DNA of 64,000 bases from assembly GCA_963755985.1 (NCBI GenBank), contig CAVWLO010000004.1:62001-126000 (forward strand). The letters are read 5' to 3'. Below are positions 52,148 to 60,443 of the stretch, one piece after another. A program made the position numbers and the translations under genes. Source of the DNA: DASXMT01 sp963755985 (GTDB taxonomy: Bacteria; Actinomycetota; Acidimicrobiia; Acidimicrobiales; RAAP-2). A model generated the notes under the pieces. The model saw only the letters and a program-made list of their open reading frames with translations. It searched no databases and was not told where the DNA came from. Numbering within the stretch: the first letter of the stretch is position 1; the number at the start of each line of letters is the position of its first letter.

Positions 52148-52276
52148 GGCCGGTCACCGTCGCCACCTCTGGAGCGGTCGGGCCCTGGTTCGACCAGGTG
52201 GGCATTGACAGGCGAGAACCGGGGCCCGGGGTGTACACATGGACTTCAGTAAGGACCGACGGGGAAGGCGAAGGCC

Positions 52277-52843
52277 ATGAACGAGAGTCACCTCCACTAT
52301 CTCTCCAGCCCCGAGTGGGCCCAGAGGCTCGAGACGGATCTGTGGCCCTGGGTCCTCAGCGTCGGCGATCTGGGGGACGAGGTGCTCGAGGTCGGCCCGG
52401 GGCCCGGGCTCACCACCGACCTGCTCCGTCAGCACGTCCGAGCGGTCACCGCGGTGGAAGTCGACGCGACCCTGGCTAGAGCACTGACAGCGCGACTTGC
52501 CGGTACGAACGCCACCGTCATCTGTGCCGACGCCAGCCAGGGTGGACTTCCGGCCGGCCGGTTCTCGGCAGTGACCTGTTTTTCGATGCTCCACCACATG
52601 CCGTCACCCGAAACACAGGACCGGCTCTTCGCCGAGATCTACCGCGTCCTTCGGCCCGGTGGGATCCTCGTCGGCGTTGATGCACTGGACATCGCCCCGA
52701 TCCGGGACGGACACGTCGACGACACGTTCGTTCCGGTGGACCCCACCACGCTCGGCGCACGCCTCGAAGCCGCCGGCATGATCGAACCGACGCTCGAGCG
52801 CGACGAATACCAGATCCGGTTCGTGGCCCGAAAGGGTGCCTAA
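52277..52843 (+). CDS. class I SAM-dependent methyltransferase
   Basis: A 188-residue methyltransferase. Motif I VLEVGPGPGLTTDLL (about 38-52), the acidic residue at the end of strand 2 VTAVEVDATLARA, motif II DASQGGLPAGRFSAVTCFSM and post-I HHMPSPETQDRLFAEIYRVL followed by RPGGILVGVDALD are clear. Small size and lack of extra domains indicate a small-molecule substrate. It follows the hypothetical gene by 130 nt. Confidence 0.92.
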   Translation: MNESHLHYLSSPEWAQRLETDLWPWVLSVGDLGDEVLEVGPGPGLTTDLLRQHVRAVTAVEVDATLARALTARLAGTNATVICADASQGGLPAGRFSAVTCFSMLHHMPSPETQDRLFAEIYRVLRPGGILVGVDALDIAPIRDGHVDDTFVPVDPTTLGARLEAAGMIEPTLERDEYQIRFVARKGA

Positions 52844-52992
52844 CCGTAGGGGCAGACCTCGTTTCCCGAGGCGAGCAAGGAGCTCTGCCGCCACCAGGAT
52901 CGAGACTGGACGTCGGAGCCCATCAGTACAGGGATGAGCCATTACAGTGATCGGCTCAGGAAGCCGTTTCACATTCGATCGGAGCACCAGAC

Positions 52993-53499
52993 ATGGCCGA
53001 AACCGGCGTTCGCGTTCTCATCTGTTACGACGGTTCGGAGCACGCCAAGCATGCCATCGAGGGCGCGGGCAAGTTGTTCCCCGGCGCATCGGCCACCGTG
53101 CTCTATGTCACCGAGTCCTTGGCCCACATGCTCCAGCGGTACCCGTCACCCGATTCGTTCGTCGGCGACATTCCCTTCGAGTCCGTCGATGCCACCAATG
53201 CCGAAGTCGGGTCCTCCATTGCCGACGAGGGCGCGGCACTGGCCACGAAGGCCGGCATGACGGCCAAGGCCCGCTGTGTCACCTCCGATGACTCGGCCTG
53301 GAACGCTGCACTGGTGACGGCTGACGAGATCGACGCCCACGTGATCGTGGCTGGTGACCGCGGCCGCTCCGGGGTCCGCGAGCTCGTACGCGGCGGATTC
53401 AGCCGGCACTTGTTGCAGCACAGCAATCGTCCAGTTCTGGCCCTTCCCGATCCGGAGCTCGCGCACGCCCGGCGCAAGGCAACCCACTCCTCCGAATGA
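52993..53499 (+). CDS. universal stress protein (UspA family)
   Basis: A 168-residue Usp fold. The ATP-binding signature GDRGRSGVRELVRGGFSRHL with QHSNRPVLALP is present at the C-terminal end (about 130-158), and RVLICYDGSEHAKHAIEGAG opens the protein. A variable part near residues 50-75 contains MLQRYPSPDSFVGD. UspA proteins respond to starvation and oxidative stress. 3' end is 27 nt from the convergent DUF222 gene. Confidence 0.93.
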   Translation: MAETGVRVLICYDGSEHAKHAIEGAGKLFPGASATVLYVTESLAHMLQRYPSPDSFVGDIPFESVDATNAEVGSSIADEGAALATKAGMTAKARCVTSDDSAWNAALVTADEIDAHVIVAGDRGRSGVRELVRGGFSRHLLQHSNRPVLALPDPELAHARRKATHSSE

Positions 53500-53526
53500 T
53501 CGGCGCGCGGTGACCTCCACGCCCTG

Positions 53527-54672
53527 TTAGGAGCCGGGCGGCGGCCGCTGGTTCCGCAGCCGGTTATGGAATCCGCAGAGGAGCCTGCCGTTCTCCTGGT
53601 TGGTGGGGCCGCCCTCGGCGTAGGGGATGATGTGGTCGACCTGGCACGGTCTCGACCCGTCGCAGTAGGGGTGGGTGCAGGTCCGGTCCCGGAGCTCGAT
53701 GGCCCTCCGGGTCGCCCCGGTGAACAGCCGGGCCCTCTCGCTCACCTCCACCCGCTGGTCGGGAGCGAACACGGCCCGCTCGAGGTAGGCCTCATCGAGC
53801 AGGGGCACGAGGGCCCCCGGGGCCAAGACGGTGCCGTTGGCCAGCTCGCAGACCCGCCCGGCGAGCGTTCGGAAGTCGACCAGGACCGAGAGGAGCGGGG
53901 CCGGGCGCTTCCCGTTCTTCGGGGCCGTCCTCGACCGGGTGGCCATCTCGGCCAGGGCGTCACAGCGCCGTTGGCCCGGGGTCCGCTCGAGGTCGGAGGC
54001 GGTGGGCTCGTGGCCCAGGCGCTCGGTGGCCTTCGCCCAGTCGGCCTCGAAGAGCTCGTCTTCCAACCGGGAGAGCTCCTCGGAGACGGCCGTCCCCGAG
54101 AGGGGGTCCATGGTCATGTGCCCGAGCCACATCCCGTCGAAGCTCTTCTCCACATAGACATCCCGGGCGGCCAGGCGCTTGTCGTGGCTCGTCTCGGTCC
54201 CGTCGGGGTCGGCCAACTGGTGCCAGTAGGAGACCGCCCGCACGTAGTGGTCAAACGACAGCGAGGCGGCCTGGTCACAGAGGACCTGTTCGTCTCGGGC
54301 CAGGGCCTCTTCGGTCACCGGGTTGGCCAGCGCGGCCACCGTGTCGATATGGGCCGCGTTGATGGCCCCGCTCGACCAGGCCCGGGCAAAGGCCGGCAGG
54401 TGGGAGAGGGCCCGGCCCCGGCGGACGAGGGCCCGGGCCTGGCCGGTCGGGATCCGGCTCCGGCGGGCCAACCAGGCCGCCGCGGTCCTCGCCCCGTCGG
54501 GGGCCCAGTCCCCCGAGGCGTCAAACGAGGCGGCGGCCTCGGCCACCACGGCATCGAGGCGGGCCCGCTGGGTCATGAGGGCCTCGATCGACTCGGGGTC
54601 GGCCGGGACCAACGGCCCGGCGTGGGCCAGGCGGTCGATCGCCTCGGTCAGGGTCTGGATATCGACATCCAC
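53527..54672 (-). CDS. DUF222/HNH endonuclease domain protein
   Basis: A 381-residue actinomycete-type protein. The long N-terminal DUF222 helical domain runs to about residue 270 (ARRSRIPTGQARALVRRGRA, DEQVLCDQAASLSFDHYVRA); the C-terminal HNH nuclease has HPYCDGSRPCQVDHIIPYAE, GGPTNQENGRLLCGFHNRL with His/Asn/His metal ligands and Cys pair for zinc. These proteins occur in many actinobacterial copies, some in selfish-element contexts; the role of this one is unknown. The GTG at 54672 (VDVDIQTLTE) is chosen as the frame upstream has no similarity. Confidence 0.92.
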   Translation of the reverse strand: MDVDIQTLTEAIDRLAHAGPLVPADPESIEALMTQRARLDAVVAEAAASFDASGDWAPDGARTAAAWLARRSRIPTGQARALVRRGRALSHLPAFARAWSSGAINAAHIDTVAALANPVTEEALARDEQVLCDQAASLSFDHYVRAVSYWHQLADPDGTETSHDKRLAARDVYVEKSFDGMWLGHMTMDPLSGTAVSEELSRLEDELFEADWAKATERLGHEPTASDLERTPGQRRCDALAEMATRSRTAPKNGKRPAPLLSVLVDFRTLAGRVCELANGTVLAPGALVPLLDEAYLERAVFAPDQRVEVSERARLFTGATRRAIELRDRTCTHPYCDGSRPCQVDHIIPYAEGGPTNQENGRLLCGFHNRLRNQRPPPGS

Positions 54673-54756
54673 GACCCCATTCCACCATCCGGGTGTAACG
54701 CGGCCCCGGGGCCTGCACCGGCCACGAATCTCGCTTCTCCATCCTGGCCAAGACTC

Positions 54757-54786
54757 TTGACACGTAACCATTTAGTTACGTATTAT
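54757..54786 (+). promoter_or_regulatory. promoter and ArsR operator for a leaderless ArsR-SRPBCC transcript
   Basis: TTGACA (54757-54762), an 18-bp spacer and TATTAT (54781-54786) form a standard promoter ending seven nucleotides before the ArsR GTG, so the transcript should start at or next to the GTG. The spacer holds a perfect inverted repeat ACGTAAC, CATTTA, GTTACGT (54762-54781), the probable ArsR operator. Confidence 0.7.
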
Positions 54787-54792
54787 AAGGCC

Positions 54793-55107
54793 GTGAGCGA
54801 CGACAACCAAGTGTTCAAGGCGCTCGCCGATCCAACACGGCGCTTCTTGCTCGATCTCCTGTTCGAGCAGGAGGGGCGAACGCTGACGGAGCTCGAGCAG
54901 GAGGTGGCGATGACCCGGATCGGCGTCATGAAGCACCTTCGGATCCTCGAGGACGCCGGGCTGGTGGTGACCGAGAAGTCCGGGCGCGAGAAGTTGCACT
55001 TCTTGAACCCGGTACCGATCCGGCTCATTCATGACCGTTGGATCAACAAGTACACGGAGCACCGGGTGTCGGCGCTCGTCGAACTGAAACAGCGATTGGA
55101 GAAGTGA
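54793..55107 (+). CDS. ArsR family transcriptional regulator
   Basis: A 104-residue winged-helix repressor: FKALADPTRRFLLDLLFEQE, GRTLTELEQEVAMTRIGVMK, HLRILEDAGLVVTEKSGREK and LHFLNPVPIRLIHDRWINKY. No metal-binding Cys cluster, so it belongs to the non-metal ArsR subgroup usually paired with SRPBCC (AHSA1) genes. Start is a GTG at the expected transcription start, without a Shine-Dalgarno sequence. Its operator appears to be the inverted repeat in its own promoter. Two nt separate it from the SRPBCC gene. Confidence 0.93.
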   Translation: MSDDNQVFKALADPTRRFLLDLLFEQEGRTLTELEQEVAMTRIGVMKHLRILEDAGLVVTEKSGREKLHFLNPVPIRLIHDRWINKYTEHRVSALVELKQRLEK

Positions 55108-55109
55108 TC

Positions 55110-55664
55110 ATGACTGCGAGTACGAAGAGCACGAACCCCAGGACCCAGTCGGAGGTGACCACTCAGGTCTATCGGATCTACATCAAGGCCAGTGCCGAGG
55201 CAATCTGGGAGGCCATCACCGATCCCGAGTGGACAAACCGGTACGGGTACACGGGCTATGCCCACTATGACCTGCGCCCGGGGGGCACCTATTCGGTGGT
55301 GGCCAACGAGGAGTTCAAGGCGGCGGCCGAGGCGCAGGGGTTCCCGTGTCCCGACATCGTGGTCGATGGGGAGGTTATCGAGGCCGACCCGCCCCACCGG
55401 CTCGTCACGACGTGGCGCATGCTCATGGACCCGGCCTGTATCGCCGAGGGCTTCACGACCGTCTCCCACGACATCGAGCAGCTCGACACGGGAGCCTGCC
55501 TGTTGACGCTGACCCACAAACTCGACTCGTCGCACAAAGCGATCGCTGCACTCGTCTCCGGCCAGCGGCAGGGGCAGGGCGAAGGTGGCGGCGGAGGCCA
55601 CGCCTGGGTGCTGAGCGACCTGAAGTCGCTCCTGGAGACAGGCTCTGGGCTCGCAGGCAAGTGA
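55110..55664 (+). CDS. SRPBCC (AHSA1-like) domain protein
   Basis: A 184-residue START/AHSA1-fold protein: QVYRIYIKASAEAIWEAITD, WTNRYGYTGYAHYDLRPGGT, YSVVANEEFKAAAEAQGFPC and LVTTWRMLMDPACIAEGFTT, HKLDSSHKAIAALVSGQRQG. The fold makes a hydrophobic pocket for lipids or polyketides; enzymatic activity is not indicated. The C-terminal part contains QGQGEGGGGGH, a Gly-rich loop unusual for the family. Translated directly after ArsR. Confidence 0.93.
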   Translation: MTASTKSTNPRTQSEVTTQVYRIYIKASAEAIWEAITDPEWTNRYGYTGYAHYDLRPGGTYSVVANEEFKAAAEAQGFPCPDIVVDGEVIEADPPHRLVTTWRMLMDPACIAEGFTTVSHDIEQLDTGACLLTLTHKLDSSHKAIAALVSGQRQGQGEGGGGGHAWVLSDLKSLLETGSGLAGK

Positions 55665-55730
55665 CGGTGTAGGGAGGCCCGAATCGCTCCCTGCCCGGCA
55701 GGGCCGTGCCCGGCGATCACCGGAGCAAGC

Positions 55731-56093
55731 TCAACGTCTGGCGTAGTCGGCGAAGCCCTGCCAGTCGATGACGACGCAGGGTTCGTCGCCGACGATCCAG
55801 GCATCGTGGCCCGGAGGGCACTCCATGAAGTCGCCGGGACCGAACTCCATCTCCTCGCCGTCGTCCATGACGACCTTCATCCGACCCGAGATGAAGTAGC
55901 CCATGTGCGCGGCCTGGCAGCTCTCGGTCCCGGCGATCGGCTGGATGTGCTTCGACCACTGCCATCCCGGTTCGAAAGTCGCTCGCCCGACTGGGCCACG
56001 ATCGAGATTTACCATTTCGAGCTTGCCCATGCCCTCTTCAAAGGAGCGAATCTCCTCGGGTTGATCGAGGCTCATGCGAGTCAATCCGGCCAT
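55731..56093 (-). CDS. cupin domain protein
   Basis: A 120-residue single-domain cupin. ATFEPGWQWSKHIQPIAGTE (motif 1 His/Glu region), AAHMGYFISGRMKVVMDDGE, FGPGDFMECPPGHDAWIVGD (motif 2). GAGGAGGTCAAG precedes the ATG at 56093, which decides the start against the upstream ATGs. Metal-dependent isomerase or sensor functions are typical; substrate unknown. Upstream is the DUF1059 gene. Confidence 0.9.
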   Translation of the reverse strand: MAGLTRMSLDQPEEIRSFEEGMGKLEMVNLDRGPVGRATFEPGWQWSKHIQPIAGTESCQAAHMGYFISGRMKVVMDDGEEMEFGPGDFMECPPGHDAWIVGDEPCVVIDWQGFADYARR

Positions 56094-56207
56094 CTTGACC
56101 TCCTCGGTGCCATTAGCTCGTGCGATCGACATGCCAGCAACTTGTGCGCTCCTGTTCGGCGCCTTTGTGCGATGGGGACTGTGTTTCAACCGTTACCGCT
56201 CGGTCGC

Positions 56208-56399
56208 TCAGAGCACGGGCGCCTCGTCCTTCAGGTTCTGACGGAGCCAGTCCCGCACCTCGGCGGAATCCTCATGACCATGAACGGAGACGGCATGCTG
56301 AGTGGCGGCCCGGAGCACTTCGTCCTCCTCGCCGGCAATGGTCAAGGTGCAGCCGTTCTCGCTCGGGAAGTCTCGGCAATCGGCAATCTTTCTGGCCAT
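56208..56399 (-). CDS. DUF1059 domain protein
   Basis: A 63-residue protein: MARKIADCRDFPSENGCTLT, IAGEEDEVLRAATQHAVSVH, GHEDSAEVRDWLRQNLKDEA. The two Cys and His pattern and length match DUF1059, common in actinomycetes and archaea and of unknown role. The start (56399) follows GAGAGGGG; the upstream frame to 56450 contains the repeat GCGACCACCGAGAGAG twice. Neighbours are small stress-type proteins (cupin, ABM-like). Confidence 0.92.
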   Translation of the reverse strand: MARKIADCRDFPSENGCTLTIAGEEDEVLRAATQHAVSVHGHEDSAEVRDWLRQNLKDEAPVL

Positions 56400-56453
56400 G
56401 TGATACCCCTCTCTCGGTGGTCGCTCGCTCTGCTCTCTCGGTGGTCGCAATCC

Positions 56454-56750
56454 CTACATCTCATCCACGGCGCGCACATCGAGGTTTCGGAACGTGATCG
56501 GCCCGACGCACAATTGGGCAACACGCTGTGCGAACTTGGCGGTCTCGGGGAGCGCCGAGTTGGCCATGGCCTCCTCATAGGAAGGAAACTCCACGATCTG
56601 GATATAGGTGTCTACCTGCTCTCTGTCCTTGGTGAGGGTGCTCCGCTGAGCCGTCCGCCGTCCTTCGGTCTGCGAACGCCATTCATCGGACAGAGCGGCC
56701 ACGTCGTCGGGCCGCGTAGTCCTGAATTCGATGATCTGCATGAAGCTCAC
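56454..56750 (-). CDS. dimeric alpha/beta-barrel (ABM-like) small protein
   Basis: A 98-residue protein. MSFMQIIEFRTTRPDDVAAL, DEWRSQTEGRRTAQRSTLTK and REQVDTYIQIVEFPSYEEAM, ANSALPETAKFAQRVAQLCV resemble antibiotic-monooxygenase-type ferredoxin-like folds. Exact family not named. ATG at 56750 or 56741 may be used. Three short genes (this, DUF1059, cupin) share the strand and lie in line, perhaps one transcription unit. Confidence 0.75.
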   Translation of the reverse strand: MSFMQIIEFRTTRPDDVAALSDEWRSQTEGRRTAQRSTLTKDREQVDTYIQIVEFPSYEEAMANSALPETAKFAQRVAQLCVGPITFRNLDVRAVDEM

Positions 56751-56868
56751 GTCGCCACCCCCGGTTCTGCTCCTCGTACGTCAGTAGTACTCCCGGACCC
56801 CTGGCAACTCAATACGTCATCTCGCGTATCGGACCCCTCTGAGCTAGCGTTACTGCCAGCGAAAGCCA

Positions 56869-57834
56869 GTGAATTGGCGGCACATGACCCAGATGGACTC
56901 GATCGACGTTCCTCGAGTGCTCTCGATTCTCGGGGCGGTGGCTGAGGCAGCCACTACCGACGAGCTACTCGGTGCCGTGCTCGAGGCGTCGGTCGCCCTG
57001 GTCCATCCCGACACTGCGGTTGCGACCGAAGTCAGCACAGTCGACATGCAGGACAGCACAGTCGACAGGCGAGACAACGCCGCGGACATCGAGGACGACG
57101 CCTGGGACATGCAGGACGCCGGCGACATCCGGGACAGCGCCGTCGTGACCAGAGACAGTACCCAGGTGCCCACCCGCGTGAAGACGGGCAATGCCATGGT
57201 GAACGCTGTCGGCCCGGCCGGTCCCAGGATCAAGACGTGGCCCGAGGACCTCCTGTCGTTCAGCCAGCAACTGGCATTCGATCAGCTGAGCGCGAAGGGC
57301 ACCGCGCCCCTTGCCACCCAGGCCCGACTCGGCGATGAATGCCCGCTTCGCATCTCGGACCCGTTTGGCCAGCGGCGCTATCGGAGCCTGGAGATCTACA
57401 GCGAGCTCTTCCGAGTCCTCGGTTTCCGGCATCAGGTGGCGTTCTCGATTCCGATCGACGGGTATCGGCGCATCTGCGTCGCCATGAACCGACGGGCGGC
57501 CGTCTTCTCGACTTCCGAGCTCGACCGGCTCGAGGCACTGCGCCGGCCCGTTGCCGCCTGCGCTTCCCGTATCGCGCTCGTGGAGCGCTTCGACATTCCC
57601 GGGGTTAGCGCCACCCCCTGTCTCACCCCTCGCGAACACGATGTCCTGACGCTCGTGGCGACGGGGCTCAGCAATGCCCAGATCGGCTTCCGGCTCGGGA
57701 TCAGCGCGCGGACGGTCAGTAAACACCTGGAGCACATCTTCGCCAAGACCGGGCTCAGCAATCGAACCGAGGTTGCGGCCTGCTGGCCCCGGATCCACCA
57801 GCACCAACCCGGCCCGGCACTACCGGCAACCTGA
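56869..57834 (+). CDS. LuxR-family helix-turn-helix regulator with repeat-containing linker
   Basis: A 321-residue regulator. The C-terminal LuxR HTH is at about 247-305 (CLTPREHDVLTLVATGLSNA, QIGFRLGISARTVSKHLEHI). The N-terminal part (PRVLSILGAVAEAATTDELL) may be a GAF-like sensor, QVAFSIPIDGYRRICVAMNR a central strand. Residues about 58-92 are five 7-residue repeats of the type xDxxDxA (VDMQDST, VDRRDNA, ADIEDDA, WDMQDA, GDIRDSA), coded by a 21-bp repeat. GTG at 56869 or ATG at 56884 are alternatives. Confidence 0.88.
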   Translation: MNWRHMTQMDSIDVPRVLSILGAVAEAATTDELLGAVLEASVALVHPDTAVATEVSTVDMQDSTVDRRDNAADIEDDAWDMQDAGDIRDSAVVTRDSTQVPTRVKTGNAMVNAVGPAGPRIKTWPEDLLSFSQQLAFDQLSAKGTAPLATQARLGDECPLRISDPFGQRRYRSLEIYSELFRVLGFRHQVAFSIPIDGYRRICVAMNRRAAVFSTSELDRLEALRRPVAACASRIALVERFDIPGVSATPCLTPREHDVLTLVATGLSNAQIGFRLGISARTVSKHLEHIFAKTGLSNRTEVAACWPRIHQHQPGPALPAT

Positions 57835-57893
57835 CCGCCCGGCCCGGCCCGGCAACCTGACCGCCCGGCTCACCGCCTATTCCCACCGCTCGC

Positions 57894-58853
57894 TCACCAT
57901 GTCCCCTGTTCCTCCCGCCCATCGTCGAGGAGGTCGAGAAACCCTTGGGCGGCAGGAGCCAGCGGCCCCTGGCGGGCGGCCACCACGATCGTGCGCTCGA
58001 CCGGCGGTGCGGGCACGGCCGCCACCGCGCCCAGACGCAGGGCCATAGTGGCCATCGCCTCGGGCACAAGGGAGGCACCCGCTCCCGCCAGCACCAGGGG
58101 GAGTATGGCATCGCGTTGTGCCGTCACCACCGAGACCCGGGGTGCGACGCCGGCCGCGGCAAACCCCTCATCGAGGAGCCGACGGCTCGACGTCCCGAGC
58201 GGAGTGGCGATCATCGTCGTGTCGCGCAGGTCTCTCAGCCGCAGCTGTCCGAGCCGGGTCCCACGCCGGGACCCTCCCCGGGAGGCTTCACCCCGCGACA
58301 CCTCACCCCGGACCGCCTTCATGGCTGACCCCGGCGGCAAGATGACCAGCAGTCGCTGCACCTCGACCGGCACGGTGCGCAAGTCGGTCGGCAGGCCCGT
58401 CTCCTCCCCGATCCCGAGCTCGCACTGGCCGGTCCGGAGCAGTTCGACCAGGTCGGCGGTGTCCTCGGGAGCCGACAGGTCGACGGCCACGTCGGGGTAT
58501 CGGCGGCAAAAGCGTCCGACCAGGTCGGCCATCGGATGGGCGGCCAGGGTGGGCAGGCTGGCCAGCGACAGGGTGCCGCCTCGGAGCCCAGCCACCGCCG
58601 CAACCGCCGCCCGCCCCGTTTCCACGTCCCGGAGGACCTGGCGCGCCGGGCCGACCAGGGCCTCGCCCGCCGAGGTGAGGCGGACCCTGCGGCCCAAGCG
58701 CTCGAACAGCTCGGTGCCCAGCTCGTGCTCGAGCTCCTTGATGGCCAGGGAGAGGGCGGGCTGGGAGACGAACACGGCCTTGGCCGCGCTGGTAAAGCCG
58801 CCCTCGTCCACCACGGCCAAGAAGTAGGTGAGGCGCCGGAGATCCATATACAC
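57894..58853 (-). CDS. LysR family transcriptional regulator
   Basis: A 319-residue regulator. HTH: LRRLTYFLAVVDEGGFTSAA and KAVFVSQPALSLAIKELEHE (about 5-45); effector domain from 90 (LASLPTLAAHPMADLVGRFC, GLGIGEETG-like at about 150). The loop EVSRGEASRGGSRRGTR near residue 190 is an unusual basic insertion. It is divergent from the MFS transporter gene, the standard arrangement for LysR control; the 46-nt region between starts is the likely binding zone. Confidence 0.93.
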   Translation of the reverse strand: MYMDLRRLTYFLAVVDEGGFTSAAKAVFVSQPALSLAIKELEHELGTELFERLGRRVRLTSAGEALVGPARQVLRDVETGRAAVAAVAGLRGGTLSLASLPTLAAHPMADLVGRFCRRYPDVAVDLSAPEDTADLVELLRTGQCELGIGEETGLPTDLRTVPVEVQRLLVILPPGSAMKAVRGEVSRGEASRGGSRRGTRLGQLRLRDLRDTTMIATPLGTSSRRLLDEGFAAAGVAPRVSVVTAQRDAILPLVLAGAGASLVPEAMATMALRLGAVAAVPAPPVERTIVVAARQGPLAPAAQGFLDLLDDGREEQGTW

Positions 58854-58899
58854 AGCTTATGGGTGCTTCGAGAACAATGTCTTGGACTTGTGGGAGCAT

Positions 58900-60399
58900 A
58901 TGCCGCACGCTGGAACCGTGAGCATCCCGACCGTCGACGTGGTTCCGGCCGCGGGCTGGCACCGACTGCTCACCGAGCCGCGACGACCGTCGGGGATCCG
59001 GGACCGGCCCAACGCCTACCGCTACGCGGTGGCCGCCGTGTGTGTTGGCGCCTTCATGGGCCAGCTCGATGCCAGCATCGTCACCCTGGCCCTGCCCAGC
59101 CTCCAGCGGGACTTCCACACCAGCGTCGGCGCAGTCACCTGGGTGGGCTTGACCTACCTCCTCGTCCTGGTCACGACGGTCACGGCCATCGGGCGCTTCG
59201 CCGACATGGTCGGCCGCAAGCTGCTCTACCTCTACGGGTTCGGCGTCTTCGTCATCGGCTCGGCCCTGTGCGGCCTGGCCCCCAACCTGATCGCCCTCAA
59301 CGGGTTCCGGGTCCTCCAGGCACTCGGGGCGGCCATGCTCCAGGCCAACAGCGTGGCCATCATCTACCTGGCCGCGCCGCGCCGGGCCCTGGGCCGGTCC
59401 ATCGGCATCCAGGGCGCGGCCCAGGCCCTCGGACTGGCACTCGGGCCCAGCATCGGCGGGTTGTTGCTCGGGGCCGCGGGCTGGAGGCTGATCTTCTGGG
59501 TGAACGTCCCTGTCGGCATCCTCGGGATCGTGGCCGGCGTAGTCTTCATCCCGCGGAGCCAGCACCTCCAGCGGCGGGTGGCTTTCGACTGGCTGGGGCT
59601 CGGGCTCTTCGCCCCAGCCATCGTGGCCCTGTTGGTGGCCGTCTCCTTTGGCAACCGGCTGGGGTGGGGCTCGGCCCCCGTCGTCGGGCTGTTCGCCCTT
59701 GCCCTCGTCTGCGGGGCCGCCTTCGTCGCCCGGGAACAGCGGGCCCGCTCGCCCATGCTCGACCTCGGGCTCTTCTCACGGCCGGCCTTCTCAGCCGGCA
59801 TCGCCAGCGGGTTGCTGTGCTACCTCATCCTGTTCGGGACGCTGTTCGTGGTCCCGTTCGCGCTCGAGCGGGGCCAGGGCTTCAGCCCCGCCCGGGTCGG
59901 ACTGGAGCTGACCGTGATGCCCCTCGCCCTCGGGATCGTCGCCCCGCTGGCCGGGAGGGCCGTCGATCGCTTCGGGGCCCGACCCCTCACGGTCACCGGC
60001 ATGACCCTGAGCGCCGTCGTGCTCGGCATCCTCGGCCTGACCCACCCGGGCGACGTCCTGTTCGTGGTCGAGCTGGGCCTGGTCGGGGTGGGGCTGGGAC
60101 TGTTCATTCCGGCCAACAACGCAGCCGTCATGGGTGCCTCGCCGAGGGAGACCTCGGGGATGGCCTCGGGCGTGCTCAACATGACCAGGGGGACGGGCAC
60201 GGCCATGGGCCTGGCCTTCACCGGCCTGGTGTTCGGGGTGGCCGGTGGGGCAGCGGCGAACGGTTCCATGCCCTCCAGTGCCGCCGTCGGGCACGGCTTC
60301 AGCGTGGCCCTGGTCTTCCTGGCGGTGCTGGCCGCGGCGGCCGCCGTGGTGTCGGGGCTACGCGGCCCGGTTCCCACTGGCCATCCCGGTTCCCACTAG
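58900..60399 (+). CDS. MFS transporter of the DHA2 (14-helix) family
   Basis: A 499-residue drug exporter-like protein with 14 hydrophobic helices. Motifs: VGAFMGQLDASIVTLALPSL (TM1 motif D1), GRFADMVGRKLLYLYG (motif A), FRVLQALGAAMLQANSVAII and GLALGPSIGGLLLGAAGWRL (motif C). The ATG at 58900 is chosen; GTG at 58918 is an alternative. The last residues (VPTGHPGSH) are coded in a 19-bp tandem repeat that also holds the stop of the convergent phosphatase gene. LysR next to it is likely the regulator. Confidence 0.93.
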   Translation: MPHAGTVSIPTVDVVPAAGWHRLLTEPRRPSGIRDRPNAYRYAVAAVCVGAFMGQLDASIVTLALPSLQRDFHTSVGAVTWVGLTYLLVLVTTVTAIGRFADMVGRKLLYLYGFGVFVIGSALCGLAPNLIALNGFRVLQALGAAMLQANSVAIIYLAAPRRALGRSIGIQGAAQALGLALGPSIGGLLLGAAGWRLIFWVNVPVGILGIVAGVVFIPRSQHLQRRVAFDWLGLGLFAPAIVALLVAVSFGNRLGWGSAPVVGLFALALVCGAAFVAREQRARSPMLDLGLFSRPAFSAGIASGLLCYLILFGTLFVVPFALERGQGFSPARVGLELTVMPLALGIVAPLAGRAVDRFGARPLTVTGMTLSAVVLGILGLTHPGDVLFVVELGLVGVGLGLFIPANNAAVMGASPRETSGMASGVLNMTRGTGTAMGLAFTGLVFGVAGGAAANGSMPSSAAVGHGFSVALVFLAVLAAAAAVVSGLRGPVPTGHPGSH

Positions 60400-60443
60400 C
60401 CATCCCGGTTCCCACTAGCCATCCCGGTTCCCACTAGCCATCC
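60368..60443. repeat. 19-bp tandem repeat covering the stops of two convergent genes
   Basis: CGGTTCCCACTAGCCATCC starts at 60368, 60387, 60406 and 60425 (first copy GG instead of AG). The MFS stop (60397-60399) and the phosphatase stop (60434-60436) both lie in it, so one TAG per unit on the plus strand supplies stops. Confidence 0.95.

Noticed and set aside
53566..54790. Long plus-strand open frame running into the ArsR gene
   Set aside because: It is antisense to the DUF222/HNH gene; only its last 104 codons (from the GTG at 54793) match a protein family.
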